From contig OX326958.1 of assembly GCA_946800325.1 (NCBI GenBank), positions 6,458,001-6,522,000 of the forward strand: DNA of 64,000 bases. Reading direction: 5' to 3'. The position numbers and the translations under genes were made by a program. Positions 1 through 11,458 of the stretch are shown here, piece after piece (positions within the stretch are counted from its first letter, which is position 1; the number at the start of each line of letters is the position of its first letter). Source of the stretch: Luzula sylvatica. Lineage: Eukaryota > Streptophyta > Magnoliopsida > Poales > Juncaceae. The notes beneath the pieces are model-generated. The model saw only the letters and a program-made list of their open reading frames with translations, ran no database searches and was not told where the DNA came from.

Positions 1-440
1 TTCACTAAACAGACAATTTAATTTAATTCCACTGGTACTTTCGTAAATTTCCACAGTTTGGATGGGTTTGTTTGATAGTTTTTATAAGTTTATTTTTTAA
101 ATTCTCAGATTCTAGGAATATATAAGATAATATCAAAATTTAAGGTATTTTTAATTTTCACATATTTATGGTTATTTCTGATATTTTCGCATTGTAAAAG
201 TATTGTTACAATTTCGACACTTTATGGGAGTGTGTTTCATAAGTTGTATGCATGTATTTTTCAAATTTTAAGATTTTAGGGTCTATTGCTTATTTTCGAG
301 TACTACTAGGTATTTTTGAAATTTCCACAATGGTTATTATTTATATTCCATGGCATTAATAAAACTTTCCCAATAGAATTTTTCTCATTTATGATAACAG
401 TATAATCAACAAAGGGATTCATTGACTTGGTTTAATATTA
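1..440. other. AT-rich non-coding flank
   Basis: AT-rich sequence left of the LINE. I see no coding frame, terminal repeat or RNA gene in it. Confidence 0.5.
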
Positions 441-461
441 TAAAGAGTTAGAGCTCCAGTT

Positions 462-534
462 TTCAGGGAGATTGCTGAGAGAGAATCAAGAAGATCAAGA
501 AAGGAGTCCATTCAGGGAGATTGCTGAGAGAGAA
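462..534 (+). repeat. Direct repeat in the LINE leader
   Basis: A 24-base sequence starting TTCAGGGAGATTGCTGAGAG occurs at 462-485 and again, identically, at 511-534. It lies in the LINE 5' leader, where monomer duplications of the internal promoter are known from other LINEs. A promoter role here is inference. Confidence 0.7.
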
Positions 535-721
535 GGTTTGGAGTTAGATCATAGCCCCTCCGGGGAGAAGCGGGTCTAGATAAGAGGATAGGGAGAAACG
601 AGATTTTTGAGTAAACTCGAAAGAGCAACTAAATTCTCTCGCAATCCATATTCTCTTCTCATCTCATTCCTTCTCAGATTAAAGTGAAAGTAGGATAAAC
701 GAGCTTAAAGAATCTGTAAAA

Positions 722-2137
722 ATGATGTCTTATGTTGAGGTTCTAAAATCGAATCTTGACAAAGATAAGGAGAAAGAGAATTTGCAAGAAAATCGTAACG
801 AAAACCCGTGGATCAAAGTCACCAAAAAGAAAGGAGTAAAATGTTATCGTTGTTTGAATCAAGGCCACACAAGAGAGAATTGTAGAGATTCAATTCGTTG
901 TCATGGTTGTCAAAAGATGGGGCACATTCTCAAGAATTGCAAAGAAAATTCAAAGCAGAGCAATGATCTTACAATTCATATACAAAACGGGATATTAAGC
1001 AAATCAAATGCAAGAAATCTTCCATTAACAACAAAGACTCTGATTCTTGAGATGAGGAGGGTCCCAGATCTTTTCTGTAATGTAGAAGATATCAAACTCT
1101 TCACGTCTCGATTTGGATTGATCTCTGATTTTCGAATTCTGCATAAAAAAGATCAAGTTAATGATGTTCAAATGAAGATTATGATTCATTACAGAACGAG
1201 GATACCTGATGTACTTTATCTTCAAGATCTTCAATTCTCGGCGAAAGTGAAGGTAATTTGCAAAAGTGCACATAAGAGGCAAAATGGGGGGTTTAAGTCC
1301 TCGAAACCAGAGATATGGAGGGTGAAAAAGGATATTTCGAGCAAAGATCAGAATTTATGTCGAGACATGGTAGTATCTGTTCTTTCTCAGCCTTCATCAT
1401 CTCCATTTCGACAATCATCTCTCACCAACCATGAAATCTCCAGTCCAGAGGACGCCCCTTTGCCAATTAGCATGCAGTCGAAATCGATCAAAGGATTATC
1501 AGGCACCAACTATCAATCATTATCGGATAAATCAAAAGCTAATATGGTACAAAAGAATCAGGTACCTGTACCAGTTCAAAGCAACGAGAGAGGATCAGGC
1601 ACCAATTTATCAAGTACAAATCAATCACCACAGTACCAGCTTTTCCAACCTCTTCACTGCAACATAGTTCCTAATTCACCAAAATCCATTTCGCAACAAT
1701 CAATCAGTGAGACTGACACTCAGGATTCTCCGCGAGATCTCATCTTAACAACCAAAGAGAGTCATCCATGTATGGATCTAGTACCAATTGAAACCAGCAT
1801 TCTTAGTGAGGGTATTCAAGGTAATCAAAAAGAAGAAGAGGGAATCCAGAGGAAAAGAGAGGAGTTAAGAAGAAGCAATAGACTTAAAGGAAAACAAGGA
1901 GAGTTGTACTTGTCGGCAACAGAAAAGGCTCAATTAATCCAATATAGTGAGGTTACTCATGGGTTTGAAAAACGAAATAAAGTAAAAAATCAAACAAAAA
2001 AAGAGTTCAAGCTTGAAACAGAAAAAGAAACATTAGAAGAAGAAGATATCATTAATGCTCTAGCAGCCATAGGCATTAAGATGAATGAAGAGCTCAGGGA
2101 GGTAGTTGGCAGACTTGCCAGCGCCTCGGTTGATTAA
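722..2137 (+). CDS. LINE ORF1: nucleic-acid-binding Gag-like protein
   Basis: A 471-residue protein that in this family binds the element's RNA and forms the ribonucleoprotein used for target-primed reverse transcription. Two adjacent CCHC zinc knuckles lie near residues 41-72: CYRCLNQGHTRENC, then CHGCQKMGHILKNC. A predicted RRM-like fold follows (residues about 100-160), then a long Ser/Gln/Pro-rich linker and a charged Lys/Glu-rich tail (residues about 370-450) likely to form coiled coil. The frame is open throughout. The start is the first of two consecutive ATGs, after the purine-rich leader. It ends 56 bases before ORF2, as in plant L1 elements. Confidence 0.85.
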   Translation: MMSYVEVLKSNLDKDKEKENLQENRNENPWIKVTKKKGVKCYRCLNQGHTRENCRDSIRCHGCQKMGHILKNCKENSKQSNDLTIHIQNGILSKSNARNLPLTTKTLILEMRRVPDLFCNVEDIKLFTSRFGLISDFRILHKKDQVNDVQMKIMIHYRTRIPDVLYLQDLQFSAKVKVICKSAHKRQNGGFKSSKPEIWRVKKDISSKDQNLCRDMVVSVLSQPSSSPFRQSSLTNHEISSPEDAPLPISMQSKSIKGLSGTNYQSLSDKSKANMVQKNQVPVPVQSNERGSGTNLSSTNQSPQYQLFQPLHCNIVPNSPKSISQQSISETDTQDSPRDLILTTKESHPCMDLVPIETSILSEGIQGNQKEEEGIQRKREELRRSNRLKGKQGELYLSATEKAQLIQYSEVTHGFEKRNKVKNQTKKEFKLETEKETLEEEDIINALAAIGIKMNEELREVVGRLASASVD

Positions 2138-2193
2138 AAGAGTAAAACAAAGAAAATTCAAAAAGCAAAAAGAAGTAAACAATAAAAATCAAA

Positions 2194-5100
2194 ATGAAAA
2201 ACAAATCATTAAAAATAATAAGCTGGAACACAAGGGGTTTAAATGAAAAAAAGAAGAGAGAACTAGTGCGAGAGACTTTAAGTGAAGAAAATCCTGACCT
2301 AGTATGTATTCAAGAGTCCAAATTAAAATCTTATTCATCGAGTTTAAACAAGGAGTTATTTGGTACCAGATTGCAAGGGTACCATGTCCTCAATTCCATT
2401 GGGGCTTCAGGGGGAGTAATCTTAGCTTGGTCTGAGAGATTATTTAAGTTAGAGAAAGCAAGTGAAGGAGATCACTCTGTAACCGTGTGGCTGAAGTGTA
2501 ATTGGGACAATGAGATTGTTGTAGTCACTGGAGTTTATGGGCCCCAATCAAAAGAAAATAAAGTGAAATTCCTGCTAGAACTAAAAGAAATTAGTAAAGG
2601 ATTAAGTGAACCATGGTTGATACAAGGGGATTTTAATCTAGTTACCTCGATACGAGAAAGAACAGGAGATGTGATAAGATCCTTGGAGGATTGCAAAAGC
2701 TTCAATAATTTCATCAATGATTGTAAGCTCATCAATCTTCCTCTTAAAGGGATGCAATTTACTTGGAGTAACTCCAAGTCAAAAGCAAGGCTCGATAGAT
2801 TTCTATACAATGCAGAATGGCAGGCCAAATTTCCAAACTCAGTTCAACAAGCTCTGATCAACACCTGTTCAGATCATGTTCCGATTCTTCTCCAATCAAC
2901 AACCAACTTTCCTATTCATCAAAACTTTCGATTCGAGAATGCTTGGCTATCAAATGAAGAAGCTAGAGCTCTAATCATGAACCATTTATCTGAGAAGCGA
3001 GCCTCTAGCATGTATCAATTGGAGAAAAAACTCTTATGCTTAGGGACAAAGCTGCAAAGGTGGGCAAAAAACAGAAGAATTAATTCTAAAAAATTCAGAA
3101 AAAATTGTAAAGAAATTATAAAATGGGTGGATCATAAGAGTGAGATTAGAGAACTAGAGAAAATGGAGATGTGGATTAAGGAGTTGGCAAAAAGAAGATT
3201 TGAAGAACTTACATTAAGAAATGAAGAGTACTGGAGACAACGGGCGAAGGTGAAGTGGGCAAGAGAAGGAGATTGCAACACCCGTTTCTTTCAGAGTTAT
3301 GCTACATCTAAGAAGGCGAAATTGCTTATTCCTTCAGTGTTGGACCCGGAGACAAATCTTCAGGTAACTTCACATAAGCAAAAAGCTAATGTGTTTTTTA
3401 GTTTTTTCAGGGACATTATTGGAAAAAAACCAACCCAGACTCAAAGTTCCAACATGATTGAGCTATCTTCGATTTTTCGAGCCGACTCGGATCTATCTCA
3501 ATTAGCAATTCCAGTATCAATTGAGGAAATTGATGAAGTCATTAGAAGATGGAAAAATAATAAATCGCCGGGTCCCGACGGTTTTAATGGAGAATTCTTT
3601 AAAATGTTTTGGAGAGAATTGAGAGAAGAAGTGCATTATTGCATTATCACTGCACTTGAGAAAGGGGAGGGGATAGGGGGTTTTTCGCAATCTTTCATAA
3701 CGCTTATCCCAAAAAAAGAAGGTGCAACTTTACCAAAAGACTTCCGTCCTATTAGCCTAATCTCGAGCCTCCAAAAAATTCTATCCAAAACACTATCTAA
3801 TAGACTCAAGAGTGTGATCAATGGTATGATCCTACCAAACCAATTAGGTTTTATCAAGTCCAGAGAGATTTCAGACTGCTACGTATACGCGAGGGAGACA
3901 ATGCATAAAGCCCATTATGATAAAAAACCAACTTTGTTATTCAAGGCCGATATCCAAAAAGCTTTCGATACGGTTTCGTGGGACTTTATGAGAGAAGTGA
4001 TGATGGCAAGAGGGTTTGATCCTATATGGATTAAGTGGATCAGTGAGAATGTGTTGAGGGGCTCGGCAAAAATCCTAATTAATGGGGTACCGGGGAAATC
4101 CATACACCTAACCAGGGGCGTGAGACAGGGGGATCCTTTGTCCCCCCATCTTTTTATCTTAATAATGGATACAATGGGCAGAGTTCTAGAGAAAATGGTT
4201 GCCGAGAAGTTCATTGATCGACCATTAAGAGATATACAAATGAGCCTTTTTTATGCTGACGATAGCCTATACATTATAAAACCAAATCTATTGCAAGTAA
4301 GGAGGCTTAAATACTTACTAAATAAGTTTGGTGAACAATCGGGATTAAAATTAATTTTGAGAAATCAGAATTTACCCTCGTATCGGCAAATGAGGCAGAA
4401 ACAGAGAAGATTGAAAGGGAATTAGGTTGCTCTGAAGCCATGTTACCATTTAGATATTTGGGTTATCCCCTGCATTATAAAAAACCACAAAGAGAAATTT
4501 ATTTGGAATTAATAGAAAAGATAAGAAAAAAATTAAAGGGTTGGAGAGGATCACTTCTTTCCATAGCAGGAAGAGTAGTGCTTATAAATTCTGTAATTTC
4601 AGCCATGCCAATGTATTACTTCACTGTATTTTCCTTCCCAAAATGGGCGATTAGAGAAATAGATAAATTGAGGAGGGATTTTTTGTGGAAGGGAAATAAA
4701 GACACTGGATATCCTTTGGTATCTTGGAATAAAGTTTGCAGACCAAAAATAGGAGGAGGGATGGGAGTTTTAAACTTAGAAGCTTTCAATCAAGCAATGC
4801 AAATTAAATGGTTGTGGAAGTTTTATGAAAAGAAAGAAGAATTGGGGTGGAAAAATTTGATAAATAATGTTAATATTGGTGAATTTATGAAGAGAAGGAA
4901 AGAAGATTCATACTTCTGGAGAGAAGTGAAGTCTCACTTAGAATTCTTCTATGCTAATTCGACTTTCGAGCTAGGTACTGGAGATAGAGCAAACTTCTGG
5001 CATAGTGATTGGGGAGAAGGAAGAATTTCCCAGAGATTCTCCTCTTTATACTCACATGCAATAAGAAAAAACGGATCTGTTAGTGAATTTAGAGACTGCG

Positions 5101-5780
5101 AAAAAATTGAAGACTGGTTTCAACAGAACAAATCTGATAAAGCAGAGAGTGAAATGATATTAATGAAAAACATACTCGCTGATTTGAAGAGAGAAGGACT
5201 GGAGGACAGGGATGATGAGATTAGATGGAACTGGGGAGAGACGAGAATTTTCACCGTTAAAAGTGCCTATAAATTACTTTCTCTAGGAGTTTTCATTCGA
5301 AGTAATCTCTTTAACGTTTGGTCGCTTGAGATTCCACCTAGGATTCAGATATGGATCTGGTTAGTAAAGCAAAATAGCATATTAACGATCGATAATTTGA
5401 AAAAAAGAGGAGTACCTTTAACGAATCGGTGTTTTCTTTGCTGCAAAAAAGAAGAGTCGGTCGAGCATTTAACTAGCTCTTGTGAGTTTGTGAAGAAACA
5501 TTGGTGCTTAGTTCTTCATTCTCTGGATCTAACGCAAGATCTGTTCAAACCGATAGAAGAATGGTTCAAAAACTTGCTTGAGACCAATATATGTAAAACT
5601 CAGAGAAGTATTTTCGCAATTTTTTTGCATGCAATGTGGAGAGAGAGGTGTAGACGAGCTTTTTCATCTGAGAAAACGGAAGGAGAGCCTCTTGTTGAAG
5701 AAACACTAAGAGAATGGAGTGTTTTCAATGGAGCTAAGAAAAATCCCAACGAAAGAGAAGAGAAATCAGAGTTTTTGTAA
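2194..5780 (+). pseudogene. LINE ORF2: endonuclease-reverse transcriptase, one frameshift
   Basis: The replication protein of the element. The N-terminus is an APE-type endonuclease (ISWNTRGLNEKKKRE, then the metal-binding motif CIQESK; IQGDFN and SDHVPIL further on). The reverse transcriptase follows, with KSPGPDGFNGEFFK, ADIQKAFDTVSW, GVRQGDPLSP and the catalytic FYADD motif at about 4251. The C-terminal part (4440-5780) has the plant LINE zf-RVT region with CFLCCKKEESVEHL. The reading frame breaks near 4346-4352, in an A run after SGLK: adding one A would rejoin the two frames. Everything else is open, so a single-base deletion or a sequencing error is the only visible lesion. No RNase H domain is seen, which is common in plant L1. 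Confidence 0.85.
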
Positions 5781-6122
5781 GGAAAGAGACAGAAAAGAGG
5801 AACAGCAGGCTGCAGGCCGAAGAATGGTAAGGAGGAGGTGAGAATAATGAATAAGAGAGAGGAAAGTGCAGATAAAAACACAAAAAGAAGAGAGATTGGT
5901 AAAGAGGCGGTGAGAGTTAAGAAACCTAGAAAGAGGAGCAAGATGGGCCTCAGTAAGGGGAATAATGCAAGTGGGTCCAATTTTTCATTTTTTATTTTTG
6001 CTCTTTTTCGGTTATAGTTTGTATGTAGTTTCTAATTTCTATGTAGGCATGGAAAAATAGAAGTAGATATTAAAAAGAATGAGGATGTATTTGTAAAAAA
6101 TATTCCATTTAGAGATGAAGTA

Positions 6123-6150
<28 letters not shown>

Positions 6151-6153
<3 letters not shown>

Positions 6154-6531
6154 GGAGGATTTAAAGCCTTCTCCAATAATTTTTCAAAATTTTTTTTTTT
6201 TCTCATTTATTACATATGTTGGAGTGTATTTGAGAAGGGTTATTTATTATGCTTGGAAGGGTATGTATGATATTTTTGGGTTTTATATTATGGCAGGAAA
6301 GAAAGCGAGACGAAACAAGTGTGTGAATAAACATTACAGTCGAGTTCATGCACGATGAATTGAAAAAAAATTGAATGCCTTTGCTCTTAAATTATATGTT
6401 GTCTACCAGGCAGGGACTTAGAAGCAAAAGTACGGTGAATTTCTGCATCTTAGGGTTATTTTGAGGAAATAACAGTTTTTATAGTTCATTTGCGTTTTTC
6501 GACATTTTCAAGGGTTTTCTTGGAAATTTGC
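6151..6531. other. Non-coding, AT-rich
   Basis: Short frames only and no recognisable element. It lies between the LINE 3' end and the Harbinger-type element. Confidence 0.5.
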
Positions 6532-6534
6532 TAA

Positions 6535-6829
6535 GGGGCCGTTTGGCAAGCGGAATTAGTAGAGTGGAATTGGATTATAAGGTGGAGGAGAAAAAAATTC
6601 TGGAATTAGTAATTCCACAGTTTGTTTGGATGTCCGAATTATAAAATACTGGAAAGTATAATTCTTTGTTTGGTTGGTTAGAAAAATTCTGGAATTTCAT
6701 TATTGAAAATATAGAACAAATGTTTGATTAAAATTAACACAATATAATAGTATTTTCATATAATATTAAATTATTATAATATTATTATTATAATATTATT
6801 ATTATTATGTTATTATATTCTTCTTCTTC

Positions 6830-6897
<68 letters not shown>

Positions 6898-7004
6898 GTT
6901 GATGTTGTTATGGTATTATAATATTATATTATTATAATGTTATAATATTATTATGATTAATTGTAATTATTATTATTATTATTATTATTATTAAAATTAT
7001 TATT

Positions 7005-7046
<42 letters not shown>

Positions 7047-8175
7047 ATTATTATTATATTATATTATTACAATATTATTATTGTAATCAAATTAGTATAA
7101 ATAAATAAATAATATGATTATAATATAACATTATTAAAATATAAAATCATCATAATATTATTAATTGTAGTAATTTTATTGTACTAATTTTAATATTATA
7201 ATTTTAAGTATAATAATAATATAATATTAATTATAATTATAATATATATTCATAATACTTATATTAATATTAATATTAAAATATTGTAAATAATAATAAT
7301 ATATTAATAGTTTTATATTAATGCTATTATATTAGCATATTCATATAATATACTATTATAATATTAACATACTAATATTATTAATATTGTTAATATATTA
7401 ATATTATTTATATTAATAATAATATAATATATTAATATTACATAAATATATTAAAATAATATAAACATATTAATATTAATATTAATAAATTATTGTATTA
7501 TTAACTAATAATATATTAATATTAATATTAATAATATATTAATATTAATATTAATAATATATTAATATTAATATTAATAATATATTAATATTAATAATGT
7601 ACTCTAATATTAATATTTTTATTTAGTATATTAATATTAATATTTATATAAATATATTGAAATAATATTAACATATTGCTATTAATATATTATAATATTA
7701 ATTTAATATTAATTTAATAGTATACTATTAATAATAATAATATTAATTATTAATATTAATATATTAATATTGATATTGGTATTAATATTATTATTATTAT
7801 TATTATTATTTCCCTATTAAATATCCATGTAATACATTACTGTAGTATATAGTACTAATATTATAATTATATTATAATATTATATTGATATAATACACTA
7901 TTATAATAATACTAAATGTATTGCTATATTATAATAATGTTTTATTGATATAATAATATTTTTTATAGTGATAAATATAATATATTATTGATTAAATGTT
8001 TTCCTCCACTTTGGCACTCCTCAAATTTGTGGAATCAAAATTTGCTAGAATAATGGAATTAGAAGATTCAAGAATTATATATTTCCATTTTTTTATACCC
8101 ACCAAACAAAGAATTTAACTTTGCATCATTTTAAAATACTAATTCCATTCAAAATTCCACCATCCAAACACCCCC
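6535..8175. mobile_element. PIF/Harbinger-type non-autonomous element with microsatellite interior
   Basis: A 1641-bp element bounded by TAA on both sides (6532-6534 and 8176-8178), the 3-bp duplication typical of PIF/Harbinger. Its ends are inverted repeats of about 24 bp: left GGGGCCGTTTGGCAAGCGGA, right end read in reverse GGGGGTGTTTGGATGGTGGA. GGAATT words are frequent just inside both ends, as in Tourist-like MITEs. The interior has no gene. It is almost pure A/T: (ATT)n at about 6826-6896, (GTT)n at about 7008-7044, and a long mosaic of TAATATTAATATT units between 7100 and 7800. Confidence 0.75.
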
Positions 8176-8215
8176 TAATTTTTTGAAGCTAATCCTTTTA
8201 TTATTATTATTTTTC

Positions 8216-8582
8216 TAATATTGTTCTTCTTCTTTTTATTATTATTATAATTATTATAATTATAATTATTATTATTATTATTATTATGGATATTGTATGT
8301 TTTTTCATTGGTAAAATGATATTCTGATATTTCAAAGGGTAAATATGATATTCTGATTTTTCAAATGATAAATTTGATAGCTTGGAGTTTCTTAAGGGCA
8401 AATAATAAATATGTAAATTTATTATTATTATTATTATTATTGCTGATTTGGTTATTTCTGATATTATCTATTTTTTATGAGTAAAATGATATTATGGTAT
8501 TTCAAAGGCTAAATATGATATTCTTATTTTCCGAATGATAAATATGAGAGTTGCGAGTTTTTTAAGGATAAATATGTAAATC
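8216..8582 (+). repeat. Two-copy tandem repeat of about 170 bp
   Basis: Two diverged copies (about 8285-8412 and 8455-8580) share the order GTAAAATGATATT, TTTCAAAGG(G/C)TAAATATG, ATGATAAAT and AAATATGTAAAT. An (ATT)n run precedes each. No function is apparent. Confidence 0.6.
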
Positions 8583-8599
8583 TCTCTTGCAGTTAATTT

Positions 8600-9889
8600 G
8601 CAAAATTTGTAAATAACGGGACAAAGGAAAGTTTCTATTTGTAAGTACAATAAATAAAATATATTTCATATTTATTACTGATTTTTTTTTATTGTATAGG
8701 CTTGCAACTATTTCGATTATGTTTGTAGGGATGATGCAGAAAATGCATAACTGATAAACGAGAGGGACTTTTTTGCAAATCAGATGACACGATGCTGATT
8801 AAGCTTGGGGAAGAGAAATCCCCGATCTCCCAACCGAAACGGACTTATTTTCAAGGTTTAAACACATCTTTACAATTTAGTCGCGGCCCTTTATCATATT
8901 TACAATTTAGTCCCTGGAAATTTGAAAACTTTTTATTTTGACAGGAGGATGATGATTCGGATCACAGTGTCGAAGACGAACCGAAATTTGTTCAGGCTGA
9001 AGGTTTGATATATAAGAACCGTTTAACTACTATTAAAGATGAAAAACCTAAAGGCAAAAAAATACAATGCTTTGAGAGTGGATCTCGAGAAAGCTCAAAG
9101 ACTTAGTCTCAGCGAACAATAACTCGCCTAAGCTGCCAATTCTCATGGCGAAGAACTCATAAGGTCCTTAATTTCATTAAATTGTTGAAATAATTTTCTA
9201 TTTGTATTGAATTTGTGAATTTTTTTTATATTGATTTAGTCAGGAAAATATACATAGGATTTACTTAAAATGAGTTAGAATCAATTCGTCTGATTACTCT
9301 AATTTAAGTAAATTTCCCGAAACAATGAGAAAATAACTTGGAAACTTGAATGAATAGTAATATGTGTGCACACTCGAAACAATTTCGCGGGACTCCGTAC
9401 AATTCATCATCGCCGTGTCCATTGTTTTACAAATAAATGCTGAAATAATGAGAACAACAATTGTATTGTATATATCATAACTAATACTTGCAACAATAGT
9501 ATGTAACTTTTTAAAATAATACACATTACAAAAAAAATTATGTTCAACAAAAATATACGAAATATGAATGCCCGCACAATTTCCGGGGGATTTTGCTAGT
9601 GAAATATAATCCATGTCACGTTTCTTTAAAAAGCTAGATATCCTAATACTCAAATCATTACAAAATAAAATGAATCGAATTTATACTTCAAGTGTTATAA
9701 ATAATCATAGTTAATTGATTAAATTTTCACCGACATCGAATAATAATGAATGAGTGATAATTCATTTAATAAAAAACTTTACGAAATAAAATATAAAAGC
9801 AACAACATAAATAACTGAATATCAACCAAACCAAAATCTTGGTGACTTATTTTATTTATTTTTTATTTTTTTTTAGGTGCTTTTTTTAA
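8600..9889. other. Non-coding; possible remnant of an acidic exon
   Basis: One piece near 8944-9105 could be a decayed exon. It follows a splice-acceptor-like TTTTGACAG and reads about 50 residues beginning EDDDSDHSVEDEPKF before a stop. I do not recognise it. The remaining frames, including a 119-residue one on the minus strand at 9294-9653, look random and AT-driven. Confidence 0.3.
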
Positions 9890-11458
9890 TTAAGCTGTGA
9901 TTGGAATGCTATGCAACACCACAGTCTCAACAGTGAGACCCGGCCCGAATCCGAAGAGCACGCCCCAATCGAGCCCCTCTCCTGTCGTCGCCTTGCCTTC
10001 TTCGGCAGACCGTTTCCTCATGTCATCAAGGATGAACAACACACAGGCACACGACATGTTGCCGTATTCGCTCAAGATGTGTCTTGAAGAACGCATCTTC
10101 TCTTTTTGCAGCTCGAGTTTAGACTCGATCTGATTCAAGATTGCAGGTCCTCCTGGATGTGTGACTCTCTTTTTGCCAATGGGCTCATGGCCGAGTGGTT
10201 GGGTGTGAGACATAAAAATCTTATGTTGTGAGAGGTTGTGGGTTCGAGTCCCATTGGCACCAATGGATGGAGGACCACCGAGCCTTCTCCATTTACTCTT
10301 TTTTTTTTTTTTTTACCTGATAAAAATATAAAAAAAATCGTTAGAAACATTAATGATAAGACATCATTTTGTTTTACCGTTATGTACCAATAGGAGTGAA
10401 AGCTTCAACGAGACTCTTTTTGATGTTATCGGAGATAAGTCCAGGAACGTCCTTGAGGAGGTTAAAGGTATTACCGGCCTCACGAAGTTGGCTGTGTATG
10501 GCTCTCTCGCTGTCGGGCAAGGTTGTTTGTCCTGCTGAAATTAACTGGAAGAATGACCGCTCAATTGCTAAGTCGGGGTCAGCACCAACGATGAGAGCCC
10601 CAGCACCATCTCCAAAAAGTACTTGTCCAACCATAGAATCGAGGTGTGACTCGGAGGGTCCTCGGAAAGTAATGGCGGCGATTTCTGAGCAAATTACCAG
10701 TACTCTGGCCCCGCGATTGTTTTCTGCGAGATCTTTAGCCATGCGAAGCACCATGCCTCCGCCAGAACAACCTTGTTGGTACATCATGAAGCGTTCAACA
10801 GACGGACAAAGACCGAGGAGTTTGGTTACTTGATAGTCCGCACCAGGCATGTCGACTCCGCTCGTAGTGCAGAATGTCACACGAGTGATCTTCGATTTTG
10901 GCTGGCCCCATTCCTTGATGGCCTTCACAGCAGCCTCTTCACCGAGCTTCGGAACCTCGACCGCGACAATATCCTGACGCGCATCCAATGATGGTTCCAT
11001 GTATGCACAAATATTTGGGTTTTCTTTCACGATCTCCTCGGACAGGTGCATGTATCGTTTCTTAATCATCGACTTATCGCCTGATTTACAATGGGCAAAA
11101 GGAATCTCACTTAAAAATGAATAAATTAATTTCAATAAGGAACATTATTGAAAGCCTAAATTTCCTTTTACAATTTCGGAGCTAATATTTTTGTAACGAT
11201 AAGTAAACTAGAATTTAATAAAAATATTTAACATTCGATATATAGTCTTAACTACTCGAATTGTATATAATGTACAAATAGACTTACACATGCGCTTGAA
11301 CTTCTTCTTAAGGTCGGTGAGGTGTTCCCTCTTCGTAATACCAAAGTAGAAATTGGGATAGTCAGCCTGAAACACACAGTTTGTTGGTGTGACATGGCCA
11401 GTATTGCGGCCGACCCTTGAGCACGTTGTGCTTGTCTGATTTCCTCTACTGCCACCAT
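9890..11458 (-). pseudogene. Chalcone synthase-like pseudogene (left copy)
   Basis: A type III polyketide synthase; in the family it condenses a CoA starter with three malonyl-CoA to make chalcone for flavonoids. Exon 1 is 11288-11458 and exon 2 is 9890-11080. The 207-bp intron splits the Cys codon after KFKRM, the conserved intron site of plant chalcone synthases. Visible family motifs: catalytic Cys in MMYQQGC, Asn in EYGNMS, and the C-terminal [15 protein letters not shown]. Lesions: a deletion of about 7 nt in exon 1 after AQGSAAILA shifts the frame; the catalytic His of the FHLLKDVPG motif is Asn ([10 protein letters not shown]); and the stretch that normally joins AFTPIG to HPGGPAIL is gone, replaced by a SINE and about 65 unrelated bases with a stop. 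Non-functional as an enzyme. It could also derive from another type III synthase. Confidence 0.85.
10175..10314 (+). mobile_element. tRNA-derived SINE with poly-T tail
   Basis: The head (10175-10262) looks like a tRNA. A 7-bp acceptor stem pairs GCCAATG with CATTGGC, followed by ACCA. The A box is TGGCCGAGTGG (about 10188-10198) and the B box GGTTCGAGTCC (about 10241-10251), giving an internal Pol III promoter. The middle does not make a proper anticodon arm. A tail of about 36 bases follows, ending in a run of 16 T. Plant SINEs of the Au type end in T runs, so I call it a SINE rather than a tRNA gene. It sits inside exon 2 of the left chalcone synthase copy, in the opposite orientation. Clear target duplications were not found. 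Confidence 0.7.

Larger units (their letters stand above)
445..6150 (+). mobile_element. L1-type LINE retrotransposon, nearly full length
   Basis: A non-LTR retrotransposon with the plant L1 layout: 5' leader, ORF1 with two CCHC zinc knuckles, a 56-bp gap, then ORF2 with endonuclease, reverse transcriptase and a C-terminal zinc-binding region. After ORF2 come about 370 bases of 3' UTR and a (TA)n run at about 6122-6149, where I place the 3' end. The 5' border is a guess: the leader becomes purine-rich at about 445. I could not find a target-site duplication, so both borders are approximate. ORF1 is intact and ORF2 carries one frameshift, so the copy is fairly young but probably cannot move by itself. 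Confidence 0.85.

Noticed and set aside
8207..8401. A 64-residue frame with a long isoleucine run.
   Set aside because: It is a translation of an (ATT)n/(AAT)n microsatellite.
10175..10262. A tRNA gene of the Leu/Ser size class.
   Set aside because: A and B boxes and the acceptor stem fit, but the anticodon arm is poor, a CCA-like end is encoded and a T-ended tail follows, so a SINE is the better reading.
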